This document shows positions 24,364-33,807 of a stretch of DNA of 64,000 bases, in pieces. This DNA comes from Actinoplanes sp. L3-i22. Lineage in GTDB: Bacteria; Actinomycetota; Actinomycetes; Mycobacteriales; Micromonosporaceae. The stretch spans positions 9,888,001 through 9,952,000 of the forward strand of contig NZ_AP024745.1 in the NCBI RefSeq assembly GCF_019704555.1, in the 5' to 3' direction. Made by a program: the position numbers and the translations under genes. The notes under the pieces were generated by a model. That model ran no database searches. It was given only the letters and a program-made list of their open reading frames with translations, and was not told the DNA's origin. Within the stretch, counting starts at the first letter, position 1. Every line of letters starts with the position of its first letter.

Positions 24364-25838
24364 GCTGCCACCGTACGCACTTCGGCGGCGGTCGCGGCCG
24401 CTGTGGTCAGACAGTCCGGCACGTCGCCGGCGTGATAGGGCCATTCGGATTGCTCGATGTGGGCCAGGAATCCGGCGTACGTCGCCGCGGACACCAGCGG
24501 GGCGACCGGCCGGAGCAGCTCGACCGCGCGTTCCGGCGCGCAGCCCGGCACGGTCTCCCGCCAGCGCCGCGACCACGCCGCGACCAGGGGCTCGGGTGAC
24601 TCCAGACCCTCGATCAGCCGCAACAGGTCGAACGCCGGATGGCCGATCGCGGAGTCACCCCAGTCGATGATCACCGGGGCGCCGGCGCCGTCGGTGCGCA
24701 CGTTGCCCGGGTGCAGGTCGCCGTGCAGCAGCGTGTCGGGCAGCCCGCACGCGGCGACCTCGGCCAGCCGCGCCGGCAGGCCGTCGATCAGCTCGGCCAG
24801 GCCGGGGATGTCGTCCCGGTAGGGCGCGGCAACCGCGGCGAGGCGGCCCGCGTCGAGCCGCTTGTCCGGCACCCCGCCCGGCCCGCCTGCACCAGCACGC
24901 CCGGCCCCGGGCCCGCCACCACGCCCAGCCCCGGGCCCGCCACCAAGCCCAGCCCCGGGCTCGCCACCACGCCCAGCCGCGAGCTCGCCACCACGCCAAG
25001 CCCCGAGCTCGCCACCACGCCCAGCCGCGGAATCGCCGCCACGCCCGGCCCCGGGATCGCCGGGGCGCGCGGCCGCCTCAAGCCCGCCGGGCTCGCCAGG
25101 GCGCGCGGTCCGCTCAAAGCCGTCGGGCTCAGCGAGAGCGCGGTCGAAGTCGAAGTCGAAGCGGCCGGGCACAGCGGCATCGGGGCGGCCCGTGAACCGG
25201 CCCGCGAAATGGGCCTGGACCGGGTGGAATGCCTCAGCCACCGCCGCGCACAGCTCCGGCCCGGCGCCGTACCGGTCGTCGCCGGGCACGTGCGCCAGCA
25301 GCATCCGGCCGGCGGCCCCGGCGGCCAGGACATAGGGCACCAGCGTCGGCGCGATCGCGGCGACCCGGCTGATCACGACCGGCTCGTGCGCGAAGAAGCC
25401 GGGCACCTGCTTGAGCCAGGCGACCGGCCCGTCCGGCCCGTCCATCCGCCAGATCGCCGACAGGTTCCAGGTCCGCTGCTGCCGCGGTGTCACCCGGTCG
25501 ATGCCGAGCCGGTCCAGCGCGCCGGCGGCCCAGGCCAGGGTGGCGGCCGGACCGCCCGGCTCGGCCCACGGCGCGCGCAGCGCGTGCGGCACCAGGTCCG
25601 CGCCGAGCGGGATCAGGCCGTCCGGCCGCTCCCGGGTCTCGGCCAGGTAGGTGACGTGCCCGCCGGGCGGCGCCACCCGGTCCGCGTGCAGCAGCCGCAG
25701 CACGGTGACCTCGACGCCGGCCCGCGCGACGATCTCGGCGACCTCCTGCCACCAGGGGGTCTCGACCGGGAACGGCGGCAGCGCGCCGAGCAGTTCGCCG
25801 GCCGGATCGACGAGCACGAGGGTCACGGTTCGAGACAC
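24330..25838 (-). CDS. Phosphotransferase (APH fold) with an internal repeat insertion
   Basis: A 502-residue protein. Residues 1-100 look like a Nudix-type beta fold without a recognisable Nudix box. Residues 130-225 form the N-lobe of an aminoglycoside/choline kinase-like fold, and the C-lobe has the catalytic loop LLHGDLHPGNV and the metal motif IIDWGDSAIGHPAFDL. Between the lobes (about 229-321) is a Gly/Ala/Arg-rich insertion of 8-residue repeats (AGRGGELG type). The likely substrate is a small molecule. Clinical-type aminoglycoside resistance is not implied. The GTG start overlaps the allantoicase stop by 16 bp. Confidence 0.78.
   Translation of the reverse strand: MSRTVTLVLVDPAGELLGALPPFPVETPWWQEVAEIVARAGVEVTVLRLLHADRVAPPGGHVTYLAETRERPDGLIPLGADLVPHALRAPWAEPGGPAATLAWAAGALDRLGIDRVTPRQQRTWNLSAIWRMDGPDGPVAWLKQVPGFFAHEPVVISRVAAIAPTLVPYVLAAGAAGRMLLAHVPGDDRYGAGPELCAAVAEAFHPVQAHFAGRFTGRPDAAVPGRFDFDFDRALAEPDGFERTARPGEPGGLEAAARPGDPGAGRGGDSAAGRGGELGAWRGGELAAGRGGEPGAGLGGGPGAGRGGGPGAGRAGAGGPGGVPDKRLDAGRLAAVAAPYRDDIPGLAELIDGLPARLAEVAACGLPDTLLHGDLHPGNVRTDGAGAPVIIDWGDSAIGHPAFDLLRLIEGLESPEPLVAAWSRRWRETVPGCAPERAVELLRPVAPLVSAATYAGFLAHIEQSEWPYHAGDVPDCLTTAAATAAEVRTVAAWRTLGGTTST
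24888..25070. repeat. 24-bp in-frame minisatellite inside the phosphotransferase gene
   Basis: About seven imperfect 24-bp units encoding AGRGGxxG. The units (core CCACCACGCCCAGCCCCGGG) are more alike in DNA than needed for protein function, which suggests recent slippage. Confidence 0.75.
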
Positions 25839-26809
25839 TGCCCCATTCTCGCCCACAGGTGCTCCCGATCGGCGCGGCCCAGCAGACGCAGCCGGGCCAT
25901 CCCGCCGTCGGGGTAGATGTCCAGCCGCGCGTGGGTCACCTCCGGGCCGCTGAGCAGCGGGAATCGGTGCGGGGTGTCGGGGCGCAGCGCGGTCTTCGGC
26001 AGCAGCTCGACCTGGTCGCCGTCGGCGGTGATGCCGGTCAGGCGGGCCCAGCCGGGGGCGTTGCCCTTGAAGTGGCTGGTGTCCAGGTCGGCGAAGCGCA
26101 GCCGGGCCGGGGCGGCGAGCTGGACCAGCACCCAGTCGTTGGCGTCGTCGCGGCGGCGGGACGTCTCCCAGCCGTCGCCCATGTTCTGCGCGAGGCCGGG
26201 CATCAGCATCCGCTGCGGGTGGCCGTAGAACATGTTGCTGCAGTCCACGACCCGGCCGCCGTGCTCGGCGGCCGCCACGTCGAACACCTTGGGCAGCAGC
26301 GCCGGGTCCGGCACGACCTCGCCGTGCACGCGCAGCCGGGCGACCCCGCCGTCCGGATAGATGGTGAGCCGCACGTGGGTGAACCGGCGCCCGTCGGTGA
26401 TCGGGAACAGGTTGCTGCTGTCGCCCTTGAGCTCCTCGCGGGGCAGGATCTCCACCCACTCGGCGGCGGCGAGCTCCTCCGGGCCGGGGTAACCGGGCAG
26501 CGTGACGGCGTCGACCGAGGCGAACGGCGGATAGTTGCCGGTGAAGAACGCGGTGTCGATGTCGACGCCGTGGATCACGCCGGGCGCGCCCAGCCGGACG
26601 ACCGCGAAGTCCTGCCCGGGACTGCGGCGACGGCGGGTCTCCCAGCCGTCGTACACCTGGCCCTTGTGATCGAAGGTCTTCGGCGCGTGCCCGGGGGCGG
26701 ACGGCAGCACGAGGTGGTCGGCGGCGGCGAAGAACTCGTCGTTGGCGTGCACCACGCCCCCGCCGAAGGCCCGCGAGGCCAGGTCGGGCAGTGCGGTGAA
26801 GTCCTCCAT
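25823..26809 (-). CDS. alc: Allantoicase
   Basis: A 328-residue protein made of the two jelly-roll repeats of the family. Both repeats carry the same landmarks: GWETRRRR and GWETSRRR, DTAFFTGN and DTSHFKGN, and IYPDGGVARLRVHG and IYPDGGMARLRLLG. It hydrolyses allantoate to ureidoglycolate and urea in the cytoplasm. It overlaps allantoinase by one base at its start, so the two are co-translated. This is a core step of the purine-degradation block. Confidence 0.96.
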   Translation of the reverse strand: MEDFTALPDLASRAFGGGVVHANDEFFAAADHLVLPSAPGHAPKTFDHKGQVYDGWETRRRRSPGQDFAVVRLGAPGVIHGVDIDTAFFTGNYPPFASVDAVTLPGYPGPEELAAAEWVEILPREELKGDSSNLFPITDGRRFTHVRLTIYPDGGVARLRVHGEVVPDPALLPKVFDVAAAEHGGRVVDCSNMFYGHPQRMLMPGLAQNMGDGWETSRRRDDANDWVLVQLAAPARLRFADLDTSHFKGNAPGWARLTGITADGDQVELLPKTALRPDTPHRFPLLSGPEVTHARLDIYPDGGMARLRLLGRADREHLWARMGQCLEP

Positions 26810-28128
26810 CAGTTCTCCCTCGTCTCTCTCGCCAGGAACCGGCCGGCCGGTGCCGTGCCGGTCACCTCGGCGCCGCGCAACCAGGTGGTGCGCACGACGC
26901 CGCGCAGGGCCTTCCCGGCATACGGCGTCACCGGGTTCTTGTGGTGCAACGCGTGCGCGTCGACCGTGAACTCGGCGTCCGGGTCGAAAGCGACCAGGTC
27001 CGCGTCGGCGCCGACCGCGATCCGCCCCTTGCCGGACAGGCCCACCAGGTCGGCCGGGCGGGTCGCCATCCAGCTCACCACATCGGCGAGCGTGTGACCA
27101 CGGGCTTGCGCCGCGGTCCAGATCACCGGCAGGCCGAGCTGCACCGACGCGATGCCGCCCCAGGCCGCGGCGAAGTCACCGGTGTCCTGCCGCTTCAGCT
27201 CGGGCGTGCACGGCGAGTGGTCGCTGACCACGCAGGTGATCAGCCCGTCGGCCAGCGCCTGCCAGAGCTGGTCGGCGTTGGCCGCGTCGCGGATCGGCGG
27301 GCAGCACTTGAACTCGGTGGCGCCGTCCGGCACCTCGGCGGCGTCGAGCGTCAGGTAGTGCGGGCAGGTCTCCGCGGTGACCCGCACGCCGTCGGCTTTC
27401 GCCCGCGCGATCAGCGGCAGGGCGGAGGCGGCCGACAGGTGCAGGATGTGGACGCGCCGGCCGGCCGCGCGGGCGACCTCGATCGCGGTGGCGACGGCGG
27501 CGTGCTCGGCGTCGGCGGGGCGGGAGGAGAGGAAGTCCGCATACGCCGCGGAGCTGGCCGCGTCCCGCAGGTGGTCGGGGTCCTCGGCGTGGACGACGAA
27601 CAGCGCGTCGGCGGCGTCCATCGCGGTGGCGAGCTGGGCCCGGTCGACCGGCGGGAACTCCGGGACGCCGGAGTCGGCCAGGAACGCCTTGAAGCCGAAG
27701 ACCCCGGCGGCGTGCAGGCCGGGCAGGTCGGCGGCGTTGCCCGGGATGGCCCCACCCCAGAAGCCGACGTCGACATGGCACTGGCCGGTGGCGGCGGCCT
27801 GCTTGGTCGCCAGCGCCGCGGTGTCGACCGTGGGTGGGAGGCTGTTGAGCGGCATGTCGATGATCGTGGTGACGCCGCCGGCGGCAGCGGCTCTGGTGGC
27901 GGAGGCGAAGCCTTCCCATTCGGTGCGACCCGGTTCGTTGACATGCACATGAGTGTCCACGAGACCCGGTGACAGCACGGTGTCAACGAGATCGACGTCT
28001 GTCGCTGCTTCCACCGCGGCGTCGTACGGCTGGATCGCGACGATCCGCCCGGCGTCGACGACGACCGCGGCCGGAATCTCACCGTCCGGCGTGATGACCC
28101 GGCGGGACCGCACCACAAGATCAAACAT
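26809..28128 (-). CDS. allB: Allantoinase
   Basis: A 439-residue amidohydrolase of normal length. The metal-site residues are visible: [10 protein letters not shown] (HxH), the lysine to be carboxylated in [11 protein letters not shown], histidines in VVHAED and HILHLS, and the aspartate in VVSDHSP. It opens the hydantoin ring of allantoin to allantoate. It is the first gene of the allB-alc operon, about 80 bp from a divergent glutaredoxin-like gene. Confidence 0.96.
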   Translation of the reverse strand: MFDLVVRSRRVITPDGEIPAAVVVDAGRIVAIQPYDAAVEAATDVDLVDTVLSPGLVDTHVHVNEPGRTEWEGFASATRAAAAGGVTTIIDMPLNSLPPTVDTAALATKQAAATGQCHVDVGFWGGAIPGNAADLPGLHAAGVFGFKAFLADSGVPEFPPVDRAQLATAMDAADALFVVHAEDPDHLRDAASSAAYADFLSSRPADAEHAAVATAIEVARAAGRRVHILHLSAASALPLIARAKADGVRVTAETCPHYLTLDAAEVPDGATEFKCCPPIRDAANADQLWQALADGLITCVVSDHSPCTPELKRQDTGDFAAAWGGIASVQLGLPVIWTAAQARGHTLADVVSWMATRPADLVGLSGKGRIAVGADADLVAFDPDAEFTVDAHALHHKNPVTPYAGKALRGVVRTTWLRGAEVTGTAPAGRFLARETREN

Positions 28129-28194
28129 GGTCAGACCCTAACCGGGGTTTGTTTCCGGGGATGCCCTTCCGCGCGGAAGCACATTTCACCGGCG

Positions 28195-28200
28195 TAGCCT
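28195..28200 (+). promoter_or_regulatory. -10 element for the glutaredoxin-like gene
   Basis: TAGCCT lies seven bases before the ATG at 28208. No ribosome binding site. Probably leaderless. Confidence 0.35.
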
Positions 28201-28207
28201 GCTGGCC

Positions 28208-28630
28208 ATGATGCGACGGTGGGGGCTCGCCCTTCTCAGCGCGCTCTGCGGCGTCCTCGTCGCGGGGCTCAAACTGTCCCAGGGCTCGCCCGGCGGCGCC
28301 GCGGTCCTGCTGGCGTTGTTCCTGGTCCTGGCCGTGATCACGTCGCCGTTGGTGTTCCCGCGCGGGGTGCGCGCCGCCGAGGCCGTCGCGGCGGGGCGCC
28401 CGGTGGTCTACTGGCGCCCCGGTTGTCCGTACTGTCTCCGCCTGCGCGCCCGCCTCGGCCCGGAAGCGGCCCGCCTGGAGTGGGTCGACATCTGGAAGGA
28501 CCCGGAGGCCGCCGCCATCGTCCGCGGTTTCGCCGACGGCAACGAGACCGTGCCCACGGTGGTCATCCGCGGCGAGGGCTTCGTCAACCCCGACCCGCAA
28601 TGGGTCAAAGAGCAACTGCAAACCGCTTAG
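28208..28630 (+). CDS. Membrane-anchored glutaredoxin-like protein
   Basis: A 140-residue protein. Two hydrophobic segments (about 5-25 and 28-48) precede a glutaredoxin fold with the dithiol active site YWRPGCPYCLRLRARLG and the cis-proline loop NETVPTVVI. It probably reduces disulfides at the membrane, using mycothiol or another thiol. The electron donor is inference. The soluble domain follows the second helix. Its 3' end overlaps the convergent gene by 26 bp. Confidence 0.82.
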   Translation: MMRRWGLALLSALCGVLVAGLKLSQGSPGGAAVLLALFLVLAVITSPLVFPRGVRAAEAVAAGRPVVYWRPGCPYCLRLRARLGPEAARLEWVDIWKDPEAAAIVRGFADGNETVPTVVIRGEGFVNPDPQWVKEQLQTA

Positions 28631-29060
28631 GGGTACGGGTTTCCGGCCCCACCACAGCCGGTTCACGCCCGGGGCGCGGGCCCGACGGGCGGGCGTGGAT
28701 CCAGCGCAGGAACCGGTCGCACATCTCGTTCGGCGACCGTTTCGGCAGGTCGTCGACGGCCCGTTCGAGGTGGCCGGACATGTAGAGGGCGAGCGACACC
28801 CGGTCCGACTCGGCGGCCAGGATGACCCGCGCCGGTTCACAGGGCCAGGGGCTCGCACAGGAGCGGCACTCCCAGGACGGGCGCTCCCACATGTGCTCGG
28901 CCGTGCCGTGCTCGTCCACCTCGTCGTCGCCCAGGTGCAGGCTCCGGAGAACCGCGGGCGGCGGGATCGTCGCCGCGTCCGGGCACGGGTACCAGGCGCA
29001 CCCGCACGAGCATCGTTTCTTCCATGGCTGATACCAGGTCCGTACCGGTTCGTGTCGCAC
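28605..29060 (-). CDS. Conserved actinomycete protein with cysteine clusters
   Basis: A 151-residue soluble protein. It starts VRHEPVRTWYQPWKKRCSCGCAWYPCPD and later has WECRSCASPWPCEPAR, giving seven cysteines in two clusters that could bind zinc. The second half (LYMSGHLERAVDDLP, MCDRFLRWIHARP) is helical. The GTG start has GGAGG eight bases upstream. Short homologues of this form are, as I recall, widespread in Micromonosporaceae without a known function. It lies between two tail-overlapping or divergent small genes inside the purine block. Confidence 0.65.
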   Translation of the reverse strand: MRHEPVRTWYQPWKKRCSCGCAWYPCPDAATIPPPAVLRSLHLGDDEVDEHGTAEHMWERPSWECRSCASPWPCEPARVILAAESDRVSLALYMSGHLERAVDDLPKRSPNEMCDRFLRWIHARPSGPRPGREPAVVGPETRTPKRFAVAL

Positions 29061-29153
29061 CGTAATCGCCTCCCGGCTATGCCGAGTTGTACGTATCCGG
29101 CGCGCCACAGTTCGAGGTCATCAGCAATTCGACGAACGCTAATGTGTCACCTT

Positions 29154-29684
29154 ATGAACGGGGACCCCGAAGTCGAGGCCAAGCACGACCGAGAACACCA
29201 GCCCGAGCCGGGACCCGATCCCGGCGCCGAAGCCGAACCGGAACTCGGCGGCGAGGCCAACGAAGCCGAGGAAGCCGAGGATCGTCCGCGGGTGAGCGGC
29301 CCGGCCGTCGCCCTGGGCGTCCTGGTCGGCCTGGTGCTGGGCGTGGTCGCGCTGGTCGGGCTGCTGGTGCTGAGCCCGGCGTCGTTCGTCAGCCTGGTGC
29401 CGGACTGGTTCACCAGCGGAGGCCACAGCGGGTCGGTGACCTGGACCGCCCTGTTCCTGGTGGTGGCCGGGCTCGTCTACCTGGTCGTCCGGCGCGGCCA
29501 GGGGCGCACGCTGGCCAAGGCGGTGCTCCTGGTCGCGGTGGTGATCCTCGCGCTGCGCGGGCTGGTCGCCCTGGCCGAGCAGCGCAACGAGCCGAAGCCG
29601 GACCGGGGCTGCGTGGTCTTCGTCGGCGGCTCGGAGGGCTGCGACGCGAACCATCCGCCGCCCGCCCCACGCCCCGGCGGCTAG
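29154..29684 (+). CDS. Membrane protein with an acidic N-terminal region
   Basis: A 176-residue protein. The first 45 residues are acidic and disordered (EVEAKHDREHQPEPGPDPG). Three hydrophobic segments follow at about 50-75, 95-113 and 120-138, and a short cysteine-containing tail (GCVVFVGGSEGCDANH) ends the chain. No family recognised. An in-frame ATG four codons earlier is an alternative start. It ends 4 bp inside the end of the convergent DUF6986-type gene. Confidence 0.6.
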   Translation: MNGDPEVEAKHDREHQPEPGPDPGAEAEPELGGEANEAEEAEDRPRVSGPAVALGVLVGLVLGVVALVGLLVLSPASFVSLVPDWFTSGGHSGSVTWTALFLVVAGLVYLVVRRGQGRTLAKAVLLVAVVILALRGLVALAEQRNEPKPDRGCVVFVGGSEGCDANHPPPAPRPGG

Positions 29685-30817
29685 ATCAGCGCCGTCAACT
29701 GCTCGCGGGGGAAACCGGCGTCGGTCAGGGCGCCGCAGTCCAGCCCCCGCAGCAGGTAGCCGGCGAGCGCGCGGGCGGTGGCCGGCTCGTCCATGATGCC
29801 GCTGTCCTGCCGGTCCAGGTACCGGTGCAGGCGGGTGACCGCGGCGTCCCGGCCGTCCCGGAAGAACGCGTAGGTCGCCGCGTACCGGCTCGGCAGCTGG
29901 GCCGGATGCAGGTCCCAGCCCTGGTAGTAGCCGCGTTCCAGGGATCGCCGGACCAGTCGGTGATGCAACTGCCAGGCCGCGTGCACGTCCTCCCGGTCAC
30001 CCACCGGGAGGATGTTGGTGGAGCCGTCGGAGAGGCGCACGCCGGTCTGGGCGGCCGCCGCCTGCATGACCGCCTTGGCGTAATCGGCCACCGGGTGCTC
30101 CATCGACTGGTAGGCGGCGGCCACCCCGGCGGCCGCGCTGTAGTCGTAGGTGCCGTAGTGCAGGCCGGTGCACCGGCCGTCGGCGGCCGTGATCAGCGGG
30201 GCGACGGTGGCGGTGCCGTCCGCGGCGAGCACCGCCGAGGGCAGCTCGATCTGGATCTCGAAGGTCAGCGTGCCGGTGCTCAAGCCGTACCCAAGCTCAA
30301 GTTTTTCGCAGACCGCGACCATCGCCGCAACCTGGACCGGACCGCTCACCTTGGGCAGGGTGATGGTGAAAAGGTCCTGGTAGGCGTCGAGGAAGAGGTC
30401 GAGGGTGCGCAGCGCGCGGTGGCGGGTCGCGGCCTCGAAGGACTTGATCCGCAGGCCGAGGAACGGCGGGCGCGGGCCGTCGCGCAGGATCGCGGCGGCC
30501 TTGCGGACCGCGGCGTCCTCCTGGGCGTCGTCGCGGATGCCGTAGCCGTCCTCGAAGTCGACCCGCAGGTCCTCGATCGGCTCGCGGGCCAGCTTGGCGC
30601 GGACCGCCGGGTCCGGCCACGGGAAGTCGTGCTGATCCATCGTGGACAGCGCGATCGTGCCCCAGTCCCGGAAGCCGTCCAGTTTGTCGGCCGGCACGTA
30701 GACCGTGTGCACGGGTTGCCGCCCGGCGCGCTCCCCCGGGTACCGAGCCCGGAGGAGAGCGTCGTGGGCGGCCAGGCGCCCGTCGATCTCGGTGTAGTCA
30801 TGATCGGACAGGCGCAT
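29681..30817 (-). CDS. DUF6986-type aldolase-fold protein
   Basis: A 378-residue protein of the HpcH/HpaI-CitE TIM-barrel superfamily, as I recognise it from the metal-site patterns DLRVDFEDGYG and TFEIQIELPSAV, and TITLPKVSGPVQV. Members cleave or form C-C bonds next to pyruvate or glyoxylate. The exact reaction is unknown. It follows malate synthase by 12 bp in the same operon, so a role at the glyoxylate node of purine breakdown is the natural inference. The match to DUF6986 is from memory. Confidence 0.75.
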   Translation of the reverse strand: MRLSDHDYTEIDGRLAAHDALLRARYPGERAGRQPVHTVYVPADKLDGFRDWGTIALSTMDQHDFPWPDPAVRAKLAREPIEDLRVDFEDGYGIRDDAQEDAAVRKAAAILRDGPRPPFLGLRIKSFEAATRHRALRTLDLFLDAYQDLFTITLPKVSGPVQVAAMVAVCEKLELGYGLSTGTLTFEIQIELPSAVLAADGTATVAPLITAADGRCTGLHYGTYDYSAAAGVAAAYQSMEHPVADYAKAVMQAAAAQTGVRLSDGSTNILPVGDREDVHAAWQLHHRLVRRSLERGYYQGWDLHPAQLPSRYAATYAFFRDGRDAAVTRLHRYLDRQDSGIMDEPATARALAGYLLRGLDCGALTDAGFPREQLTALI

Positions 30818-30829
30818 CGGGCTCCTCGG

Positions 30830-32365
30830 TCAGTCGATCGCGTCGTAGGCCGCGGTGGTGAGGAAGTCGGCGAAGTCGTCGGCGAGGGCGACCCGCTCGA
30901 ACAGCTTGCGGGCGTCGTCGAAGCGACCGCCCTCGCCGGCCGTCTCCCGGATCTTCACGAGTTCCTCGTCCTCGATCCGGGTGACCAGCTCGGCGGTGAT
31001 CGGGGTGCCGTCCGGCAGCTTGACGCCGTTGTGGATCCACTGCCAGATCTGCGAGCGGGAGATCTCCGCGGTGGCGGCGTCCTCCATCAGGTTGTGGATC
31101 GCGACCGCGCCGTTGCCGCGCAGCCACGCCTCCAGGTACTGCAGGGCGACGTTGACGTTGTTGCGCAGGCCGGCCTCGGTGACCCGGGCGCCGAGCGAGG
31201 CGACGTCGAGCAGGTCACGGGCGTCGACCGAGACGTCCGGGCGCAGCCGGCCGAGCTGGTTCGGCTTGTCGCCGAGCACCCGGTCGAAGATCGCCTGGCA
31301 GACCGGCACCAGGTCGGGGTGGGCCACCCAGGAACCGTCGAAGCCGTCGCCGGCCTCGCGCTCCTTGTCCTCGTTGACCTTGGCCAGGGCCACCTCGTTG
31401 ACCTGCGGGTCACGCCGGCTCGGGATGAACGCGGCCATCCCGCCCATCGCGAACGCGCCGCGCTTGTGGCAGGTGGAGACGAGCAGCTCGGAGTAGGCGC
31501 GCATGAACGGCGCGGTCATCGTCACGGCGGCGCGGTCCGGCAGGATCATCCGCGGGTTGTCGCGGAAGTACTTGATGATGCTGAACAGGTAGTCCCAACG
31601 GCCGGCGTTGAGGCCGGAGATGTGCGGGCGCAGCGCGTGGAGGATCTCCTCCATCTCGAACGCGGCCGGGATGGTCTCGATCAGCACGGTGGCGCGGATC
31701 GTGCCGACCGGGATGCCGAGCTGCTCCTGGGCGTAGGTGAAGACGTCGTTCCACAGGGCGGCTTCCTTGTGGGACTCCATCTTCGGCAGGTAGAAGTACG
31801 GCCCGGAACCGCGTTCCAGCAGCTCCTTGGCGTTGTGGAAGAAGTAGAGCCCGAAGTCGACCAGGGCGCCGACGGCCGGCTCGCCGTCGACCGGCAGGTG
31901 GCGCTCGTCCAGGTGCCAGCCGCGGGGGCGCATCACGATGGTCGGGTACGGCCCGCCGTTCAGCTCGTACGTCTTCTTCTCGGTCTCCAGCGTGATCGTG
32001 CGCCGGATCGCGTCGAAGAGGTTCTGCTGCCCGTCGACCACATTGGACCAGTGCGGGGTGTTGGCGTCCTCGAGGTCGGCCAGCCACACCTTGGCGCCCG
32101 AGTTCAGCGCGTTGATCGTCATCTTGCGCTCGGTCGGCCCGGTGATCTCGACACGCCGGTCCCGCAGGTCGGCGGGGGCCGGCGGGGCGGACCACTCGGC
32201 GGCCCGGATGTCGGCGGTCTCGGCCAGGAAGCCGAGGCTGGCGCCCGCGGCGATCTCGGCCCGCCGGGCGGCACGCGCCTGGAGGAGCTCGTTGCGGCGC
32301 GGCCGGAACCGGCGATTAAGGTCGGCGATGAACGCCACGGCCTCGTCGGACAGGATCTCAGTCAT
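30830..32365 (-). CDS. aceB: Malate synthase A
   Basis: A 511-residue enzyme of the short (A) form. The family signature [17 protein letters not shown] is intact, as are [22 protein letters not shown] (catalytic acidic residues) and the C-terminal VYQYLEAW-like helix region ([15 protein letters not shown]). It condenses glyoxylate with acetyl-CoA to malate. Here it probably consumes glyoxylate from ureidoglycolate, as no isocitrate lyase is in the window. The ATG has a good site (AAAGGAGCC) and an 86-bp upstream region with a plausible promoter. Confidence 0.96.
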   Translation of the reverse strand: MTEILSDEAVAFIADLNRRFRPRRNELLQARAARRAEIAAGASLGFLAETADIRAAEWSAPPAPADLRDRRVEITGPTERKMTINALNSGAKVWLADLEDANTPHWSNVVDGQQNLFDAIRRTITLETEKKTYELNGGPYPTIVMRPRGWHLDERHLPVDGEPAVGALVDFGLYFFHNAKELLERGSGPYFYLPKMESHKEAALWNDVFTYAQEQLGIPVGTIRATVLIETIPAAFEMEEILHALRPHISGLNAGRWDYLFSIIKYFRDNPRMILPDRAAVTMTAPFMRAYSELLVSTCHKRGAFAMGGMAAFIPSRRDPQVNEVALAKVNEDKEREAGDGFDGSWVAHPDLVPVCQAIFDRVLGDKPNQLGRLRPDVSVDARDLLDVASLGARVTEAGLRNNVNVALQYLEAWLRGNGAVAIHNLMEDAATAEISRSQIWQWIHNGVKLPDGTPITAELVTRIEDEELVKIRETAGEGGRFDDARKLFERVALADDFADFLTTAAYDAID

Positions 32366-32451
32366 CGTTGACGGCTCCTTTCGGTGTTGTTACTCCCGCG
32401 TAGCGTAATAGTGACGCCGTCCCGCGCAAGCGCTCGAGAGAGCCAAGAACA

Positions 32452-33807
32452 TCACACTGCTTTTCCGGCGGCGTTCAACAGGCGACGGTGCGCTCGCTGG
32501 GCCTCCCTGGTCAGAGTCTCCTCGTCGGCGTTGACCAATTCGCCCCGTTCCACCACCCGGCGGCCGCCGACCAGCGCCAGCTCGACCGGGGCCGGCGGGC
32601 CGAAGACCAGCGCCGCGACCTTGTCGTCGATCCCCTCGTGGCCGAGCCCGTCGAGCTTCCACATCACCAGGTCACCGAGCTTGCCGACCTCCAGCGAGCC
32701 GAGATGCTCCTGCCGGCCCAGGCAGCGTGCGCCGCCCATGGTGCCGAGCCGCAGCGCCTCCCGCGCGTCCATCGCCGTCGGCCCGCCGCGCTGCCGCGCG
32801 GTGTAGAGCGCCTGCCGCAGCTCGGCGCCCAGGTGCGAGACCTCCTGCGAGGCCGCGCCGTCCACCCCGAGACCGACCGGTACGCCGCTGTCGACCAGCT
32901 CCCGCACCCGGGCCATGCCCGCGCCGAGCCGGGCGTTGGAGCTCGGGCAGTGCGCCACCCCGGTCCCGGTCGCGCCCAGCTTGGCGATCGCCGAGTCGTC
33001 CAGGTGCACGCCGTGCGCCAGCCAGACGTCGTCGCCGAGCCAGCCGACCCGCTCCGCGTACTCCACCGGGGTGCAGCCGAACTGCTTGCGGCAGAACTCC
33101 TCCTCGTCGTCGGTCTCGGCGAGGTGCGTGTGCAGCCGGACGCCGCGGCGGCGGGCCAGGACCGCGGCCTCCTCCATCAGCCGGGTGGTGACCGAGAACG
33201 GCGAGCAGGGGGCGACCGCGATCTGCAGCATCGCGTCCGCCGACGGGTCGTGCCAGCGGTCGATCGCCGCCTCGGTCGCGGCCAGCGCCTCGTCGGTGTC
33301 CTCGACGACGTGGTCCGGCGGGAGGCCGCCGTCCTTCTGGCTGAGGTCCATCGAGCCGCGGGTCGGGTGGAAGCGCAGCCCGATCCGCTGCGCCGCCCGG
33401 ATCTCCGCCTCCAGCACGTCGCCGCCGTCGCGCGGGAAGACGTAGTGGTGGTCCATGCTGGTGGTGCAGCCGGACAGCGCCAGCCAGCCCAGCCCGGCGC
33501 CGGCCGCCGCGCCGACGATCTCCGCGTCCAGCCGGCCCCAGATCGGGTAGAGCGTGGTCAGCCAGCCGAACAGGGTCTCGTCGAGCGCGAGTCCCCGGGT
33601 CGCCCACTGGTAGAGGTGGTGATGGGTGTTGACCAGCCCGGGCGTGACCAGGTTCCCCCGCGCGTCGATCCGCTCGCCGGACAGCTCCGATCGGCCGGAG
33701 CCGACCGCGGCGATCCGGCCGTCGTCCCCGATCACCACGTGACCGTCGGTGAACTCGGTCCCGGCGTCGTCGACCGTGGCGATCGTGGCGTTCTCGATGA
33801 CGATCAC
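32452..33807 (-). CDS. 8-oxoguanine deaminase
   Basis: A 451-residue amidohydrolase related to guanine deaminase and AtzA-type enzymes. The metal and catalytic residues are in NTHHHLYQWATRG, HTHLAETDDEEEFC, LAHGVHLDDSA and GLGVDGAAS. The NTHHHLYQ... and TTSMDHHYVFP segments match characterised 8-oxoguanine deaminases. The product of 8-oxoguanine deamination is urate, the substrate of the uricase encoded just upstream. I chose the GTG at 33807, which overlaps the uricase stop by 4 bp (GTGA). A GTG nine bases upstream is also possible. Confidence 0.88.
   Translation of the reverse strand: MIVIENATIATVDDAGTEFTDGHVVIGDDGRIAAVGSGRSELSGERIDARGNLVTPGLVNTHHHLYQWATRGLALDETLFGWLTTLYPIWGRLDAEIVGAAAGAGLGWLALSGCTTSMDHHYVFPRDGGDVLEAEIRAAQRIGLRFHPTRGSMDLSQKDGGLPPDHVVEDTDEALAATEAAIDRWHDPSADAMLQIAVAPCSPFSVTTRLMEEAAVLARRRGVRLHTHLAETDDEEEFCRKQFGCTPVEYAERVGWLGDDVWLAHGVHLDDSAIAKLGATGTGVAHCPSSNARLGAGMARVRELVDSGVPVGLGVDGAASQEVSHLGAELRQALYTARQRGGPTAMDAREALRLGTMGGARCLGRQEHLGSLEVGKLGDLVMWKLDGLGHEGIDDKVAALVFGPPAPVELALVGGRRVVERGELVNADEETLTREAQRAHRRLLNAAGKAV

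Noticed and set aside
24330..25838. Antibiotic-resistance aminoglycoside phosphotransferase
   Set aside because: The kinase fold is clear, but the N-terminal domain, insert and genomic context are not those of known resistance enzymes, so only the fold is claimed.
29087..32371. A 1,094-codon open frame on the plus strand
   Set aside because: Antisense to malate synthase and the DUF6986-type gene, both of which have clear motifs. Its composition is that of a shadow frame.
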